This document shows positions 34,524-44,575 of a stretch of 64,000 nucleotides of DNA, piece by piece; the stretch's first letter is position 1; each line of letters begins with the position of its first letter. The position numbers were made by a program, and so were the translations under genes. Source of the DNA: Aerococcaceae bacterium DSM 111022 (GTDB taxonomy: Bacteria; Bacillota; Bacilli; Lactobacillales; Aerococcaceae); contig JACBXO010000008.1 of the NCBI GenBank assembly GCA_015863195.1, forward strand, positions 54,821 through 118,820, read 5' to 3'. Below the pieces are notes generated by a model that was not told the origin of the DNA, ran no database searches, and saw only the letters and a list, made by a program, of their open reading frames with translations.

Positions 34524-34997
34524 GCATATCTGCGAGGAAAGGTGCGGTTAGAGTTGGTAAAGGTATTTGCTGCATACAGGCACGATTTTTCTCCGTAGGG
34601 ACCGGCCTTCATAACGCTGTTATTCCGGCCTGTTTTGGCTAGAGAACTTCTAAGGGCTTCGCCCTAAGAGGTTCTACGCTTGTCCTGTTTTATGAACAGA
34701 ACTTTAGTTATCAAAATTTTGTATTTACTCAATTAACTAATTTTATATCGCATGTAAGACTGTAAGCCACTAAAGTGGCAACAGCCTCAGCAGCTTGTCC
34801 TGTTATATGAACAGAACCATAGTTATTATTTTTTGTATTTACTCGATTAACTGCTTTTATATCGCATGTAAGTCCGTAAAGTTGCTAAAGCAACAACGGA
34901 CTCAGCAGCTACGCCAAAACTCCTTTTCCTACGGGAAAAATCGTGCCTTTATTTCGCAAATGATTAAGTTAGTTTTGCACCTTTCCTCGCAGATATG
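34524..34997. repeat. Nested long inverted-repeat element with two 115-bp inserts
   Basis: Outer arms CATATCTGCGAGGAAAGGTGC are reproduced inverted at 34977-34997 (21 bases, exact), though written here as separate positions only. Inner arms of about 34 bases lie at 34565 and 34928-34961 (TGCATACAGGCACGATTTTT and its inverse). Inside, a 115-bp unit occurs twice in tandem at 34681-34795 and 34796-34910. The related element at 44076-44247 lacks the units. No coding capacity. Confidence 0.88.
34681..34910. repeat. Tandem pair of 115-bp GCT-flanked insert units
   Basis: Both units start TGTCCTGTT and end CTCAGCA, each is preceded and followed by GCT, and both contain a CGCATGTAAG and an internal hairpin (GTTGCTAAAGCAACAAC in the second). 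The lengths are identical (115 bp with GCT). Related units lie at 16791, 39358 and 39520. Confidence 0.85.
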
Positions 34998-35346
34998 CTT
35001 GGTTTGTTGTGGGGATTTTAGTTCTATACATAATTGGATTTCAATCACCTCCATAATTTCTAGGGGGAAGGGAGAAATCGGAGAACTGCTGGGGATGAGT
35101 GCTTGGTTTTGGATGGTTAGAATTTGCCTTGGTAGCTTTGGTACGCAAATTATGTAGTGGGCTGATTCTAATTGGTTTTGTTGTTGGATTATTTGTCCTC
35201 GGCAGTTTTGAGTGAGGGTGAGTGCAGGATTTGGGTTCGGTGTCTGGGAATTTTGTTGCAGAATTACAGATTCTATCCTAGTTCTGTTTAGTAACCAAGG
35301 AATCAGATCAATATCGGAGTTTGCAAACTGAGGGGGAAAAGCAGAA

Positions 35347-35527
35347 GTCAATTTCTTTTGAAATTGAAAACATCTTTAAAGAAGGAAACTTTTAGGCTTG
35401 GCCTAAAAGTACTTTGTAAATGAGGAAGGAGTCGCTCGAGCGACTCCTCCGCTTTTTTGAATGTCGCTTTTAGCTTGGGGCTAAAAGCTTCTTATCATTG
35501 ATGGGGTCAATTTCTGGGGAAATTGAC
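35347..35527. repeat. Two-directional composite hairpin element (order 3-2-1-2-3)
   Basis: Hairpins are at 35347-35366 (type 3), 35388-35410 (type 2, reversed), 35428-35447 (type 1), 35466-35488 (type 2) and 35506-35527 (type 3). The central hairpin 1 is shared by two elements facing away from each other. Confidence 0.85.
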
Positions 35528-35589
35528 CTCAGTATTTTGATCTTGAGTTTGTTGGGGATGTTGGTGTGGTAAGTGGAAAGTGGGAGTGT

Positions 35590-35990
35590 TAGTAGTTTTA
35601 GTTCGAAATCGAAAACAACCAACAGAAATGGGTAGAGTGTGAGTTGTTTGGAATTAAAATCGAAAACAACCAACAGAAATGGCTAGAGTGTGAGTTGTTT
35701 GAAAATGAAATCGAAAACAACCAACAGAAATGGCTAGAGTGTGAGTTGTTTGAAATTAAAATCGAAAACAACCAACAGAAATGGCTAGAGTGTGAGTTGT
35801 TTGGAATTAAAATCGAAAACAACCAACAGAAATGGCTAGAGTGTGAGTTGTTTGAAAATGAAATCGAAAACAACCAACAGAAATGGCTAGAGTGTGAGTT
35901 GTTTGAAAATGAAATCGAAAATAACTAACAGAAATGGCTGAAGTGTTAGTTGTTTGAAATAAAAATCGAAAACAACCAACAGAAATGGCT
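35590..35990. repeat. 51-bp tandem array (GTTGTTT..AAACAAC family, reverse of 20.7 kb)
   Basis: Eight copies with 51-bp spacing (for example 35641, 35692 and on). Each has GTTGTTTG, an AT loop, AAAACAACCAACAG and a TGGCTAGAGTGTGA spacer. It is the reverse complement of the 20711-21195 array. Confidence 0.9.
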
Positions 35991-36034
35991 AGATATGGTT
36001 TAAATAGCAATGTCAGTATTTATTCAATATCGTC

Positions 36035-36130
36035 AATAGTGAAAATCTGCTTGATTTGAAAAGAAACTTTCACTCAATCAAATTAAATAGTGAAAGTCTA
36101 CCTGAATAGCCTCCAAACTTTCACTCAATC
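36035..36130. repeat. AGTGAAAG array (51-bp family, as at 27.2 kb)
   Basis: Two to three units with AGTGAAAGT and ACTTTCACT arms and CAATCAAATTAA spacers, just after the GTTGTTT array. The 27-kb locus carries the same two families in the same order. Confidence 0.78.
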
Positions 36131-36310
36131 AATAAAAAGGTTAGTGACACAAATCCTGCGACTTCCCATGGAGACATATGCGAACTGTATACAACAATTC
36201 ACCCCCTTCACTAAAAGCTCCTAAGAAAACTTGTCTGATGTCTATGGCAAAATTATACAGAATATCATTACATTGCCATACTTTTGCTGAAGTTGTCTGT
36301 TGACTTTGTG

Positions 36311-36347
36311 TGAAAGCGGTTATATACTTAGGTTGAAAACGTTTTAT
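36311..36347 (+). promoter_or_regulatory. Two cre-like sites at the GH3 promoter
   Basis: TGAAAGCGGTTATA (36311-36324) and TGAAAACGTTTTAT (36334-36347) each match the cre consensus apart from the last two bases. They lie 20-55 bases before the start codon. CcpA repression is likely for a beta-glycosidase gene. Confidence 0.6.
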
Positions 36348-36365
36348 ATAATAAGGAGGGTTCTG

Positions 36366-38732
36366 ATGACTGAATTTAAAGTGATTCCAGGGGCAGAAGT
36401 TGAAGATGGGGCAATCTTAGGGAAATATATTGAACCAACAATCTATGAAAATGCTGATGGACCAATGATTGGTGTGACAACAGCAGGCGTTATCCAAACG
36501 GAAGAGGGGCAATATTTTAAAGATTCGAATAATAATGGCCAACTTGATCCATTTGAAGACTGGCGTTTACCGGTCGAAGACCGTATTCAAGACGTTATCA
36601 AAAGACTAACGAATGAACAGAAAGCAGCGTTCTTATTAAATCATTTAATGGGATCTCCGCAAACGAAAAAAACCAGTGAGATTTATAATGAAGATGGCAC
36701 AGTTAATATGGAATTAGTGTGGCCATCTGAAGAATCTATTTTTGGGAAATTTGATTATGCTGAAGGAATAAAAAATAACTTGCGTGCTTCTGTTTTAAGA
36801 GGCGAAAATGAGCCGGAAGTAGTAGCATTATTTAATAATGTAATGAGCCAAGTGTCAGAATATGATTCTGTAAACAAAGGTGAAGTGGCTCTGCCTTACA
36901 CAATGTTATCAAACCCTTTAAATGAAGCAACGGACGCGAATACTAAATTATCGAGTGCCGCTTCAAAAAACTATGCGACATATCCATCAAGCTTAGGCTT
37001 AGCAGCAGCAGTCATGGGAACCGCAGATTACGCCCTTGTTGAGCATTATGCGGATACTTCCAGACGCGAGTGGAATGCTCAAGGAATTGACATGATGTAT
37101 GGCCCGCAAATTGATGTTGTGACAGACCCACGTTGGCCACGAAACAATGGCACTTATGGAGAAATTCCAGGTGTCGTTTCTGGCATCGCAAAAGCACTAG
37201 TAACAGGATATCAACAAGGATCTGACGGGGTAAAACCAGGAAGTGTCGGTTTAACGATCAAACATTTCCCAGGCGATGGGGCTTCAGAAAATGGCTTCGA
37301 ATCGCACTCAAGATCTGGTCAATGGCGCCTTTACCCAACACCTGGCTCATTGGAAAAATATCACCTCCCTCCATTTAAAACGACTTTTGAAAATAAAGTC
37401 GCGTCAGTCATGACGGCCTACAGCCGTCCAACAATGGATAAGCGTTCAGTTGAACAAACTTACCAAGGGAAAGTCATCCCGAGTGATACAGTGGCTAATG
37501 CGTATAACCATGGCATATCGACGGAATTGCTCCGTGAGATGATGGGATTTGAGGGGTATGTTAACTCCGATTCTGGTGTTATTCCGCCAATCGAAGGTAC
37601 CAACAAAGAGCGAGAGTCTAATCCTTTCACGTCCATTAAAAATTATGGAGTGGAAGAGTTGAATACGTCTCAAGCGATGGCTTTGATGATTAAAGCGGGT
37701 TCCGACGTGATGGGTGGCGACTTTTTACCTGAAGAGATTTTAAAAGCGCTCGACGCGGGCGATTTAACGCAAGCAGATTTAGATCTCGCTGTTTCAAGGC
37801 GTCTTCAAGCAACTTTTGAAATGGGACGTTTTGAAAATCCTTATGTTGACCCAGCAGTGGCTAAATCTGTCTCAGACGAGACGACAGCAGATCCTACGAT
37901 TTACAAAGCGCACCAACAAGCGGTTGTGTTGATGAAGAATTCGGATGGGGTACTTCCATTAAAAGATAAGGTAGCTAAGGTGTATGTGGAATACTTTGAT
38001 GGAGTTAAGCGTGTCAAAGACGGCGAGCAGTCGGAAACTACAATGGACAAAATTATGGGTGGAAAACCTAAAGAAACAGAAGAAGAAGTGACAGCGCGTT
38101 TAGCGGAAGAATTTGGGCGTCGCGGTTTCCAAATAGTAAAGACACTTGAAGAAGCAGATTTTGCTTATATGATGGTTGAACCGGCTGTTTTAAGTATCGA
38201 CAACGCCAACTATCTCCAAGTTTTAGAACTGGGCGAAAATATCGAAGTGGAAGAACGTCAATTACCATTTGATCAAGCACGCACTGGTGAGACCGTATCA
38301 GTAACAAATGTAAACAACTTTGCCCGTATTCACGAGGTAGCTGATTTAGTGCATGAAAATGGCGGTAAAGTGATTATCGCACTAAACAATACGAGTCCAT
38401 GGTTACTCGACAATATCGAACCTTACGCTGATGGTTTAATTGGTTTATATGGTTCATATTTTGACGCTCAACTGGATGTCTTAACAGGCGTTGCGTTACC
38501 AACAGGGAAATTACCAATAACATTCCCATCATCAGCCGAAGCAATTCGCTTAAATGAAGTTGAAATCGACGGCGAAACTTATGAAGTATCCGTTTCACCA
38601 AACGATGTACCTGGCTTTGATAAGGACAAATACATCGACCAAGCCGTCCTCGACACATTACCAAACGGTAGCTACATTTACAAAGATACCAACGGAAACG
38701 ATTATGTTGCTGGATTTGGATTAACCTACTAA
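36366..38732 (+). CDS. Glycoside hydrolase family 3 (beta-glucosidase-like)
   Basis: A 788-residue GH3 enzyme without a signal peptide, so cytoplasmic. The N-terminal (alpha/beta)8 domain carries IKHFPGDGAS and GLTI, and the nucleophile Asp is expected in FEGYVNSDSGVI. The C-terminal sandwich domain follows (AVVLMKNSDGVLPL), and the last part has GLIGLYGSYFDAQLDVLTG and LPTGKLPITFP. An insert after EYFDGVKRVKDGE is unusual. It hydrolyses beta-glucosides or similar; the exact sugar is unknown. Start at 36366 is fixed by AAGGAGGG. A plain 22-residue in-frame extension upstream is not used. Confidence 0.88.
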   Translation: MTEFKVIPGAEVEDGAILGKYIEPTIYENADGPMIGVTTAGVIQTEEGQYFKDSNNNGQLDPFEDWRLPVEDRIQDVIKRLTNEQKAAFLLNHLMGSPQTKKTSEIYNEDGTVNMELVWPSEESIFGKFDYAEGIKNNLRASVLRGENEPEVVALFNNVMSQVSEYDSVNKGEVALPYTMLSNPLNEATDANTKLSSAASKNYATYPSSLGLAAAVMGTADYALVEHYADTSRREWNAQGIDMMYGPQIDVVTDPRWPRNNGTYGEIPGVVSGIAKALVTGYQQGSDGVKPGSVGLTIKHFPGDGASENGFESHSRSGQWRLYPTPGSLEKYHLPPFKTTFENKVASVMTAYSRPTMDKRSVEQTYQGKVIPSDTVANAYNHGISTELLREMMGFEGYVNSDSGVIPPIEGTNKERESNPFTSIKNYGVEELNTSQAMALMIKAGSDVMGGDFLPEEILKALDAGDLTQADLDLAVSRRLQATFEMGRFENPYVDPAVAKSVSDETTADPTIYKAHQQAVVLMKNSDGVLPLKDKVAKVYVEYFDGVKRVKDGEQSETTMDKIMGGKPKETEEEVTARLAEEFGRRGFQIVKTLEEADFAYMMVEPAVLSIDNANYLQVLELGENIEVEERQLPFDQARTGETVSVTNVNNFARIHEVADLVHENGGKVIIALNNTSPWLLDNIEPYADGLIGLYGSYFDAQLDVLTGVALPTGKLPITFPSSAEAIRLNEVEIDGETYEVSVSPNDVPGFDKDKYIDQAVLDTLPNGSYIYKDTNGNDYVAGFGLTY

Positions 38733-38738
38733 TACAAA

Positions 38739-39003
38739 GTCAATTTATTAATAGAAAGAAACTTTTATGCTTTGCCTAAAAGTGGATTACAAATGAGGAA
38801 AGAGTCGCTCGTGCGACTCTTTCTTTTTTCTTCCAGAGAGATGCATTTATCTTTGTCTGCTGGTTAATAATTGGATTCCTGAGCAAGTAGTGACACAAAT
38901 CGCGTCACTTCTCACCCACTCAACAAACCTTAAGCATCCTGTTTTTAGGCACAGCCTAAAAGCCACCTCCAAACAAAAGAAGTCAATTTCCTCAGAAATT
39001 GAC
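38739..39003. repeat. Composite hairpin copies 8a (3-2-1) and 8b (2-3)
   Basis: A damaged hairpin 3 half lies at 38739, hairpin 2 at 38761-38783 and hairpin 1 at 38801-38820. After 120 bases there are hairpin 2 at about 38942-38962 and hairpin 3 at 38982-39003. The arrangement again mirrors around hairpin 1. Confidence 0.75.
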
Positions 39004-39270
39004 CACCACTAAAAAAACAGCTTCTAAAACCAACAACTATCCAAATCCCAATGCAGCAACCTCACTCAAAGTTCCCGAGGAAACCCCCGCACTACCGATC
39101 ACCCTAGAAACAACCCACTTTAAAATTTGCATACCAAAGCTACCAAGGCAAATTCCCTAGATCCCAAACCAAACACCCACTCCCAAGCAGTTCTCCAATC
39201 CCAGCCACTCCACACCATTTATGGGGTGTATTTAATGATCTATGGGCACTAAGATTATAATACTCTCTAA

Positions 39271-39676
39271 GCATATCGAAGAGGAAGCGGCATGAATGCG
39301 CTATGAAATATGGGTTTCCTACCGTATTAGAATTTGTGCGAACGAAGTGAGCTAGCTTGTCTTGTTATAGAATAAAGATTACTTTTATCTCAGTTAGCTT
39401 TTGTAGACAGACTGCTTTTATTTAGCATGTAAGACTATAATCGCTAAAGATCAACAGTCTCAGCAAACAAATTCAATAGGTAGGAAAAGTCTGGCGCTTT
39501 CGAAGAAAGCAGAAGAGCTAAATATGCAAATAATCTCAAATTAGATTTATCTGTGTGAATATTAGTTCGTTTAACTACAGATATTCTCGCATGTGAACTG
39601 GTAATGTTGCTAAAGCAACAACGATTTCAGCAACGGCCCCATGGCAGCAATGAATGACGCTTTCTCGCAGATATGC
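39271..39676. repeat. Long palindromic element with two GCT-flanked units
   Basis: The left arm GCATATCGAAGAGGAAGCGG (39271) and the right arm ending near 39676 are imperfect inverted repeats of the family seen at 34.5 and 44.4 kb. Inside are units at 39358-39465 (108 bp) and 39520-39632 (113 bp), each after GCT and ending in YTCAGCA. Confidence 0.7.
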
Positions 39677-39887
39677 GACTCCCCCACGGAGAAAAATGTG
39701 GCGGTATGCAGCAAATTCATATACAAGCCATAATCCCCCTTATATCAAAATCATAAAACATCCCCATATTCCCATAAACAAAATAAAACTATTACAAATA
39801 CTTATACCCCATATAACCATACTTTATGCAAACGGAACCAACAACCTTACCCTCATTAAACCGCTCACACATTCACAAATCGAAAAG

Positions 39888-39902
39888 ATGGAAACGTTTC
39901 AT
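39888..39902 (+). promoter_or_regulatory. cre-like site of the glp operon
   Basis: ATGGAAACGTTTCAT matches 13 of 15 positions of WTGNAANCGNWNNCA and is nearly palindromic. It lies 56 bases before glpF. Confidence 0.55.
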
Positions 39903-39957
39903 TAAATCGAATACAATTAATGATGTGAAAATACCTAAATTTTGGGAGGAAAAAGAT

Positions 39958-40668
39958 ATGGGCGGATTTATTGGAGAGTTTTTTGGAACAATGGTGCTAA
40001 TCGCATTCGGAACAGGGATCAATGCAGGTAACTCATTGAACAAAACACTCGTTAAAGGCAGTGGCGGAAACTGGATTCTAACAGCACTCGGATGGGGACT
40101 AGGGGTTACATTCGGAGTTTATACCGCAAGCTACTTTGGCGCAGACGGGCACTTAAACCCAGCAGTAACATTAGCAGCAGCAGTAACAGGCGCATTTCCA
40201 CTAGGAGAAACAATTTCATATTTAGTTGCACAAGTATTAGGAGCAATCGTCGGAGCAATTATTGTAATGGGACACTATAAACCACACTTTGATGCAACAC
40301 CAAGCGACCAAGGAAATGACGTTGGCATCTTTGCAACAGGACCAGCAATTGAAAACACAACTTGGAACTTTATGAGTGAAGTGATTGCGACATTTATCTT
40401 CATCATGGCATTAAACACATTAGGCGACTTTACAGTCGGTTTAAAACCATTCATCGTAGGTATGTTAGTAGTTGGAATTGGGATTTCATTTGGTGGAACA
40501 ACAGGCTATGCCATCAACCCAGCACGTGACTTAGGTCCACGTCTTGCTTACCAATTCATGCCACTACCACACAAAACAAGCGCAAACTGGGGCTATGCAT
40601 GGATTCCAATTGCAGGACCAATCGCAGGAGCTATTTTAGCAACATTAATCGTTAATCTATTTAGCTAG
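39958..40668 (+). CDS. glpF: Glycerol uptake facilitator (aquaglyceroporin)
   Basis: A 236-residue MIP channel with six membrane segments and two half-helices. The NPA boxes are NPAVTLAAAV and NPARDLG, spaced as in glycerol facilitators, with the Asp in the second box typical of GlpF. GGGAGG fixes the start at 39958. It is the first gene of glpF-glpK-glpO, an operon that takes up glycerol and oxidises its phosphate. Confidence 0.95.
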   Translation: MGGFIGEFFGTMVLIAFGTGINAGNSLNKTLVKGSGGNWILTALGWGLGVTFGVYTASYFGADGHLNPAVTLAAAVTGAFPLGETISYLVAQVLGAIVGAIIVMGHYKPHFDATPSDQGNDVGIFATGPAIENTTWNFMSEVIATFIFIMALNTLGDFTVGLKPFIVGMLVVGIGISFGGTTGYAINPARDLGPRLAYQFMPLPHKTSANWGYAWIPIAGPIAGAILATLIVNLFS

Positions 40669-40681
40669 AAAGGATTAAAAA

Positions 40682-42199
40682 ATGACAGAACAACAACAAG
40701 AACAGTATATTATGGCGATCGACGAGGGGACGACAAGTGCCCGCGCGATCATTATTGATAAAGAAGGAAACTTTGTCGGCAGCTCACAGCGCGAATTCCG
40801 CCAAATCTTCCCCCACGACGGCTGGGTCGAACATGACGCCAACGAAATTTGGAACGCGGTTCAATCAGTAATCGCAGGCGCATTCATCGAATCAAGAATT
40901 CAACCCAAACAAATTGCCGGAATCGGCATCACCAACCAACGTGAAACAACCGTTGTCTGGGACAAAGAAACAGGAATTCCAATTTACAACGCCATCGTCT
41001 GGCAATCACGCCAATCAAACGATATCTGTGACATCCTAAGAGAACAAGGTCACCAAGAATTAATCCGCTCAAAAACAGGTTTAACCATTGACCCATACTT
41101 CTCAGGAACAAAAATCCGCTGGATTTTAGACCACGTCGACGGCGCACAAGAACGTGCTGAAAACGGCGAATTACTATTCGGAACCATCGACACATGGCTA
41201 TCTTGGAAATTATCAGGCGGCGAATTACACATCACCGACTACTCAAACGCATCACGTACAATGTTGTTGAACTTAGAAACACAAGACTGGGACGACGAAA
41301 TTTTAGAAATTTTAAATATTCCTAAGGCAATGTTACCAGAACTAGTTAGCAACTCCGATGTTTATGGGACAACGAAAAACTACCACTTCTTCGGAGAAGA
41401 AGTACCAATCGCAGGAATGGTAGGAGATCAACAATCAGCCTTAATTGGTCAATTAGCCTTCGATAAAGGAATGGTTAAGAGTACATATGGTACCGGTGCC
41501 TTCATCGTTATGAATATGGGACAAGATCTGAAATTATCAGAAAACCAATTATTAACAACCGTTGCCTATAAAATTGGTGACGAAATCACTTATGCCTTAG
41601 AAGGATCTATTTTCGTTGCCGGAAGTGCGATTCAATGGTTACGTGACGGAATTGAAATTGTCGAAAACTCAGCCGACACTGAACAAATGGCTTATGACTC
41701 AAATAATGATGACGAAGTGTATATGGTACCTGCCTTTACAGGTTTAGGAGCACCATACTGGAATCCAAATGCGCGTGGATCAATGTTTGGTGTCACACGT
41801 GCAACAACACGTAACGATATCGCAAAAGCAACACTTCAGTCCCTTGCTTACCAAGTTCGTGATATAATAGACACAATGGAAGCCGATTCAGGCATTGAAA
41901 TTCCTGTTCTAAAAGTAGACGGAGGAGCAGCTCGTAATGAGTACTTAATGCAATTCCAAGCAGATATTTCAGGTAAAGAAATTAGCCGTGTAGCGAACCT
42001 TGAAACAACTGCTCTAGGTGCTGCTTATATGGCTGGTTTAGCTGTAGGCTTCTGGGATAGTATTGAAGACATTCGTCAAATGGCTGGAGAAACGACAGAC
42101 TATCAATCACAAATGAACGATTCTCGTAAAGAGGAACTTTATGATGGATGGAAACGTGCTGTTAAAGCAACTCAAGTTTTTGCGGACAAGTCAGAATAA
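40682..42199 (+). CDS. glpK: Glycerol kinase
   Basis: A 505-residue FGGY kinase: [15 protein letters not shown] is the ATP phosphate loop, then [30 protein letters not shown] and the final substrate region. His235 in YHFFGEEVP sits on the loop whose His (232 in enterococcal GlpK) is phosphorylated by HPr, so PTS control is likely. It makes glycerol 3-phosphate for GlpO. The gap to glpF is 13 bases with AAAGG. Confidence 0.95.
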   Translation: MTEQQQEQYIMAIDEGTTSARAIIIDKEGNFVGSSQREFRQIFPHDGWVEHDANEIWNAVQSVIAGAFIESRIQPKQIAGIGITNQRETTVVWDKETGIPIYNAIVWQSRQSNDICDILREQGHQELIRSKTGLTIDPYFSGTKIRWILDHVDGAQERAENGELLFGTIDTWLSWKLSGGELHITDYSNASRTMLLNLETQDWDDEILEILNIPKAMLPELVSNSDVYGTTKNYHFFGEEVPIAGMVGDQQSALIGQLAFDKGMVKSTYGTGAFIVMNMGQDLKLSENQLLTTVAYKIGDEITYALEGSIFVAGSAIQWLRDGIEIVENSADTEQMAYDSNNDDEVYMVPAFTGLGAPYWNPNARGSMFGVTRATTRNDIAKATLQSLAYQVRDIIDTMEADSGIEIPVLKVDGGAARNEYLMQFQADISGKEISRVANLETTALGAAYMAGLAVGFWDSIEDIRQMAGETTDYQSQMNDSRKEELYDGWKRAVKATQVFADKSE

Positions 42200-42214
42200 T
42201 AAGGAGGAGACATT

Positions 42215-44047
42215 TTGAATTTCACAATCAATCAACGTGATAACTCAATTGCACAATTAAAAGAAGAAACCTTCGATTTAGTCATTATCGGGGGAGGGAT
42301 TACTGGTGCCGGTGTTGCGATCCAAGCAGCAGCATCAGGTCTGAAAACAGCATTACTCGAAATGCAAGATTTCTCAGAAGGAACAAGTAGCCGTTCAACA
42401 AAATTAGTTCACGGTGGTATCCGTTACTTAAAACAATTCGATGTTGAAGTAGTAAATGACACCGTTTCAGAACGTGCGGTTGTACAACAAATTGCCCCAC
42501 ATATTCCAAAAGCGGAACAAATGTTATTACCAGTTTATGATACACCGGAAGCGACATTTAACTTATTCCGCTTACAAATTGCGATGCATTTATATGACAC
42601 AATGGCAAATGTGAAAGAAAGCCACCCATTCGCTAACCGTGTCTTAAATGCCCAAGAAGTTTTACAAATCCAACCAAACTTAGATCCAGAAGGATTAGTA
42701 GGTGGTGGACTATACTTAGACTACAACAATAGCGATACACGTTTAGTAATCGAAAATATTAAACAAGCGGTAGACGATGGCGCAATTGCATTAAGCCATG
42801 CCAAAGTTACCGGTTTTGAATATGACGACAACAACCAAGTAAGTGGTGTTAAAGTAGAAGATTTAATTGGGGATGAAGCATTCACAATTAATACAAAAAT
42901 TGCAATTAACACAACAGGACCTTGGAGTGACACAATCCGCGAATTTGATGAAGGTGACTCAAAACCTGCTCAAATGCGTCCAACTAAAGGTGTCCACCTT
43001 GTCATCGATCGTAGTAAGTTGCCAGTATCACAACCAATTTACTTTGATACAGGAGAAGGCGATGGCCGTATGGTCTTTGTAATTCCACGCGAGGACAAGA
43101 CATATTTTGGTACGACAGATACGGACTATGAAGGTGACTTTACTAAACCTCAAGTAACGCAAGATGATGTTGATTATCTCCTACGTATTGTGAATCGTCG
43201 TTTCCCTGACGCGGATATTGCGCAAAGCGATATCGAAAGTAGCTGGGCTGGTTTACGTCCATTAATCGCGGGTAACCAAGCGTCTGACTATAACGGTGGG
43301 GACAATGCGTCAATGTCTGATGATGATTTTGATGCACTGGTTAATGCGGTTGCGGAATACCAAACAGGTAACCAAACGCGTGCGGGTGTTGAACAAACAA
43401 TCGCTGACCTTGATACAAACCGTTCAGAGACTGCTTTAAATCCGTCACAAATTTCTCGTGGTAGTGATTTATCAACAAGTGAGTCTGGTTTAATGACTTT
43501 AGCGGGTGGTAAAATTACGGATTACCGTAAAATGGCTGCTGGTGCGATGGTTGAAATTGCGGAGCGTTTAGAAGAAACTGAAGGGCGTCAAATTACTTTA
43601 GTGAATTCAAAAACTTACCCTGTTTCAGGTGGTCGCTTCAACCCGCAACAAGTTGAAGAATCATTCAAGCGCTATGCGAAACTTGGCCGTATCAAAGGCT
43701 TAACGTCTCATCAAGCGCAAGATATCGCTGAATTATATGGTTCAAACACTGAAGCAGTGCTTGACTACTATGACGAAGCATTGCCATTAGCTGAAAAACA
43801 TGATTTACCAGTTTCAACAGTGATGTCATTATTATATGCCATCGACCAAGAAATGGTTTACTCAGTCAGCGACTACTTAACACGTAGAACGAACTACAGC
43901 TTATTTATGAGCGAGCAAGTGCCAGCTATTCTTGACGGCGTTGCCGCAATCATTCAAGAGCGCCTATCACTTACAGACGAAGTCATGGCAGACCAATTGA
44001 CTAAATATCAAGAGGAACGCAACGAAATGACTTTAGGTCGTCTGTAA
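42215..44047 (+). CDS. glpO: Alpha-glycerophosphate oxidase (H2O2-forming)
   Basis: A 610-residue flavoprotein that oxidises glycerol 3-phosphate with O2, giving DHAP and H2O2. FDLVIIGGGITGAGVA binds FAD, SSRSTKLVHGGIRYL is the GlpD/GlpO signature, and the middle region with GGDNASMSDDDF is the insertion seen in streptococcal and enterococcal GlpO rather than GlpD. It starts with TTG at 42215, 15 bases after glpK, with AAGGAGGAG; the ATG-poor start may lower expression. No downstream gene; a palindromic element follows. Confidence 0.93.
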   Translation: MNFTINQRDNSIAQLKEETFDLVIIGGGITGAGVAIQAAASGLKTALLEMQDFSEGTSSRSTKLVHGGIRYLKQFDVEVVNDTVSERAVVQQIAPHIPKAEQMLLPVYDTPEATFNLFRLQIAMHLYDTMANVKESHPFANRVLNAQEVLQIQPNLDPEGLVGGGLYLDYNNSDTRLVIENIKQAVDDGAIALSHAKVTGFEYDDNNQVSGVKVEDLIGDEAFTINTKIAINTTGPWSDTIREFDEGDSKPAQMRPTKGVHLVIDRSKLPVSQPIYFDTGEGDGRMVFVIPREDKTYFGTTDTDYEGDFTKPQVTQDDVDYLLRIVNRRFPDADIAQSDIESSWAGLRPLIAGNQASDYNGGDNASMSDDDFDALVNAVAEYQTGNQTRAGVEQTIADLDTNRSETALNPSQISRGSDLSTSESGLMTLAGGKITDYRKMAAGAMVEIAERLEETEGRQITLVNSKTYPVSGGRFNPQQVEESFKRYAKLGRIKGLTSHQAQDIAELYGSNTEAVLDYYDEALPLAEKHDLPVSTVMSLLYAIDQEMVYSVSDYLTRRTNYSLFMSEQVPAILDGVAAIIQERLSLTDEVMADQLTKYQEERNEMTLGRL

Positions 44048-44075
44048 AAAGTATGGCATAAAATTAAATTGAATT

Positions 44076-44247
44076 AAATTTGCTGCATACAGGCACGATT
44101 TTTCTCCGTAGGGACCGGTCTTCATAGCCTTTGGCTATTGCGACCTGTTTTGGCTAGAGAACTTCTAAGGGCTTCGCCCTAAGAGGTTCTACGCTACGCC
44201 AAAACTCCATTTCCTACGGGAAAAATCGTGCCTGTATTTCGCAAATT
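44076..44247. repeat. Long inverted-repeat element without insert (empty site)
   Basis: Arms of about 34 bases (TTTGCTGCATACAGGCACGA at 44078 and its inverse ending near 44246) enclose a hairpin AGAACTTCTAAGGG..CCCTAAGAGGTTCT. At 44193-44195 GCT is uninterrupted, whereas the 34.5-kb copy has two 115-bp units there. Confidence 0.87.
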
Positions 44248-44403
44248 ATAAAGTTTGTTTTTGAATCATTGGCTAGTGCTAGGAGTCAGTTTCATTGTTA
44301 AAGAAAGTGGCTGCGATCGGGGGTCGCTTAGAGGTTGTAGAAGTAGAGTTATAAAAATTTGCTGCATAGAGGCACGATTATTCCTGAACTGCAGTAGAAA
44401 TCG

Positions 44404-44575
44404 CATATCTGCGAAAAAAGGCCATTCATTGCTGCCATGGGACCGTCCTCCGCTTTCTACGAAAGCTGCGGACTCGCCTAGCTATTGAATCTGTAGCGTC
44501 TGCCAGACGCACAGCTTCTAATACGCTAGCTCGTCCCAATCATGGCGCATGAATGGCCTTTTTATCTTCGATATG
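44404..44575. repeat. Long inverted-repeat element with CATATCTGCG termini
   Basis: CATATCTGCGAAAAAAGGCC (44404) is repeated inverted and slightly altered to end at 44575. An inner pair flanks CATGGGA..TCCCAATCATGG. It resembles the outer frame of the 34.5-kb element and the 39.3-kb element. Confidence 0.78.

Larger units (their letters stand above)
34520..36310. other. 1.8-kb repeat block between his operon and GH3 gene
   Basis: This stretch holds the nested palindromic element (34524-34997), a two-directional composite hairpin element (35347-35527), a 51-bp array (35590-35990) and a second 51-bp type (about 36035-36130). Frames over 100 residues here are repeat translations or run through the palindromes; no gene is supported. 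Confidence 0.6.
38733..39957. other. Repeat-rich gap between GH3 and glp operon
   Basis: This gap holds two half composite elements (38739-38820 in order 3-2-1 and 38942-39003 with 2-3) and a palindromic element (39271-39676) with two GCT-flanked units. It ends with the glp promoter and a cre-like site. No gene is supported; an 83-residue frame at 39654 lacks a start signal. Confidence 0.6.

Noticed and set aside
34795..35351. Frames of 120 and 140 residues in the palindromic element
   Set aside because: They run through inverted repeats and have no start signals or recognisable domains.
35598..36010. Frames on both strands in the 35.6-kb array
   Set aside because: Same reason: 51-bp units read as repeating peptides on either strand.
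44076..44247. Insertion sequence
   Set aside because: No transposase frame in any long palindromic element here; they are non-coding.
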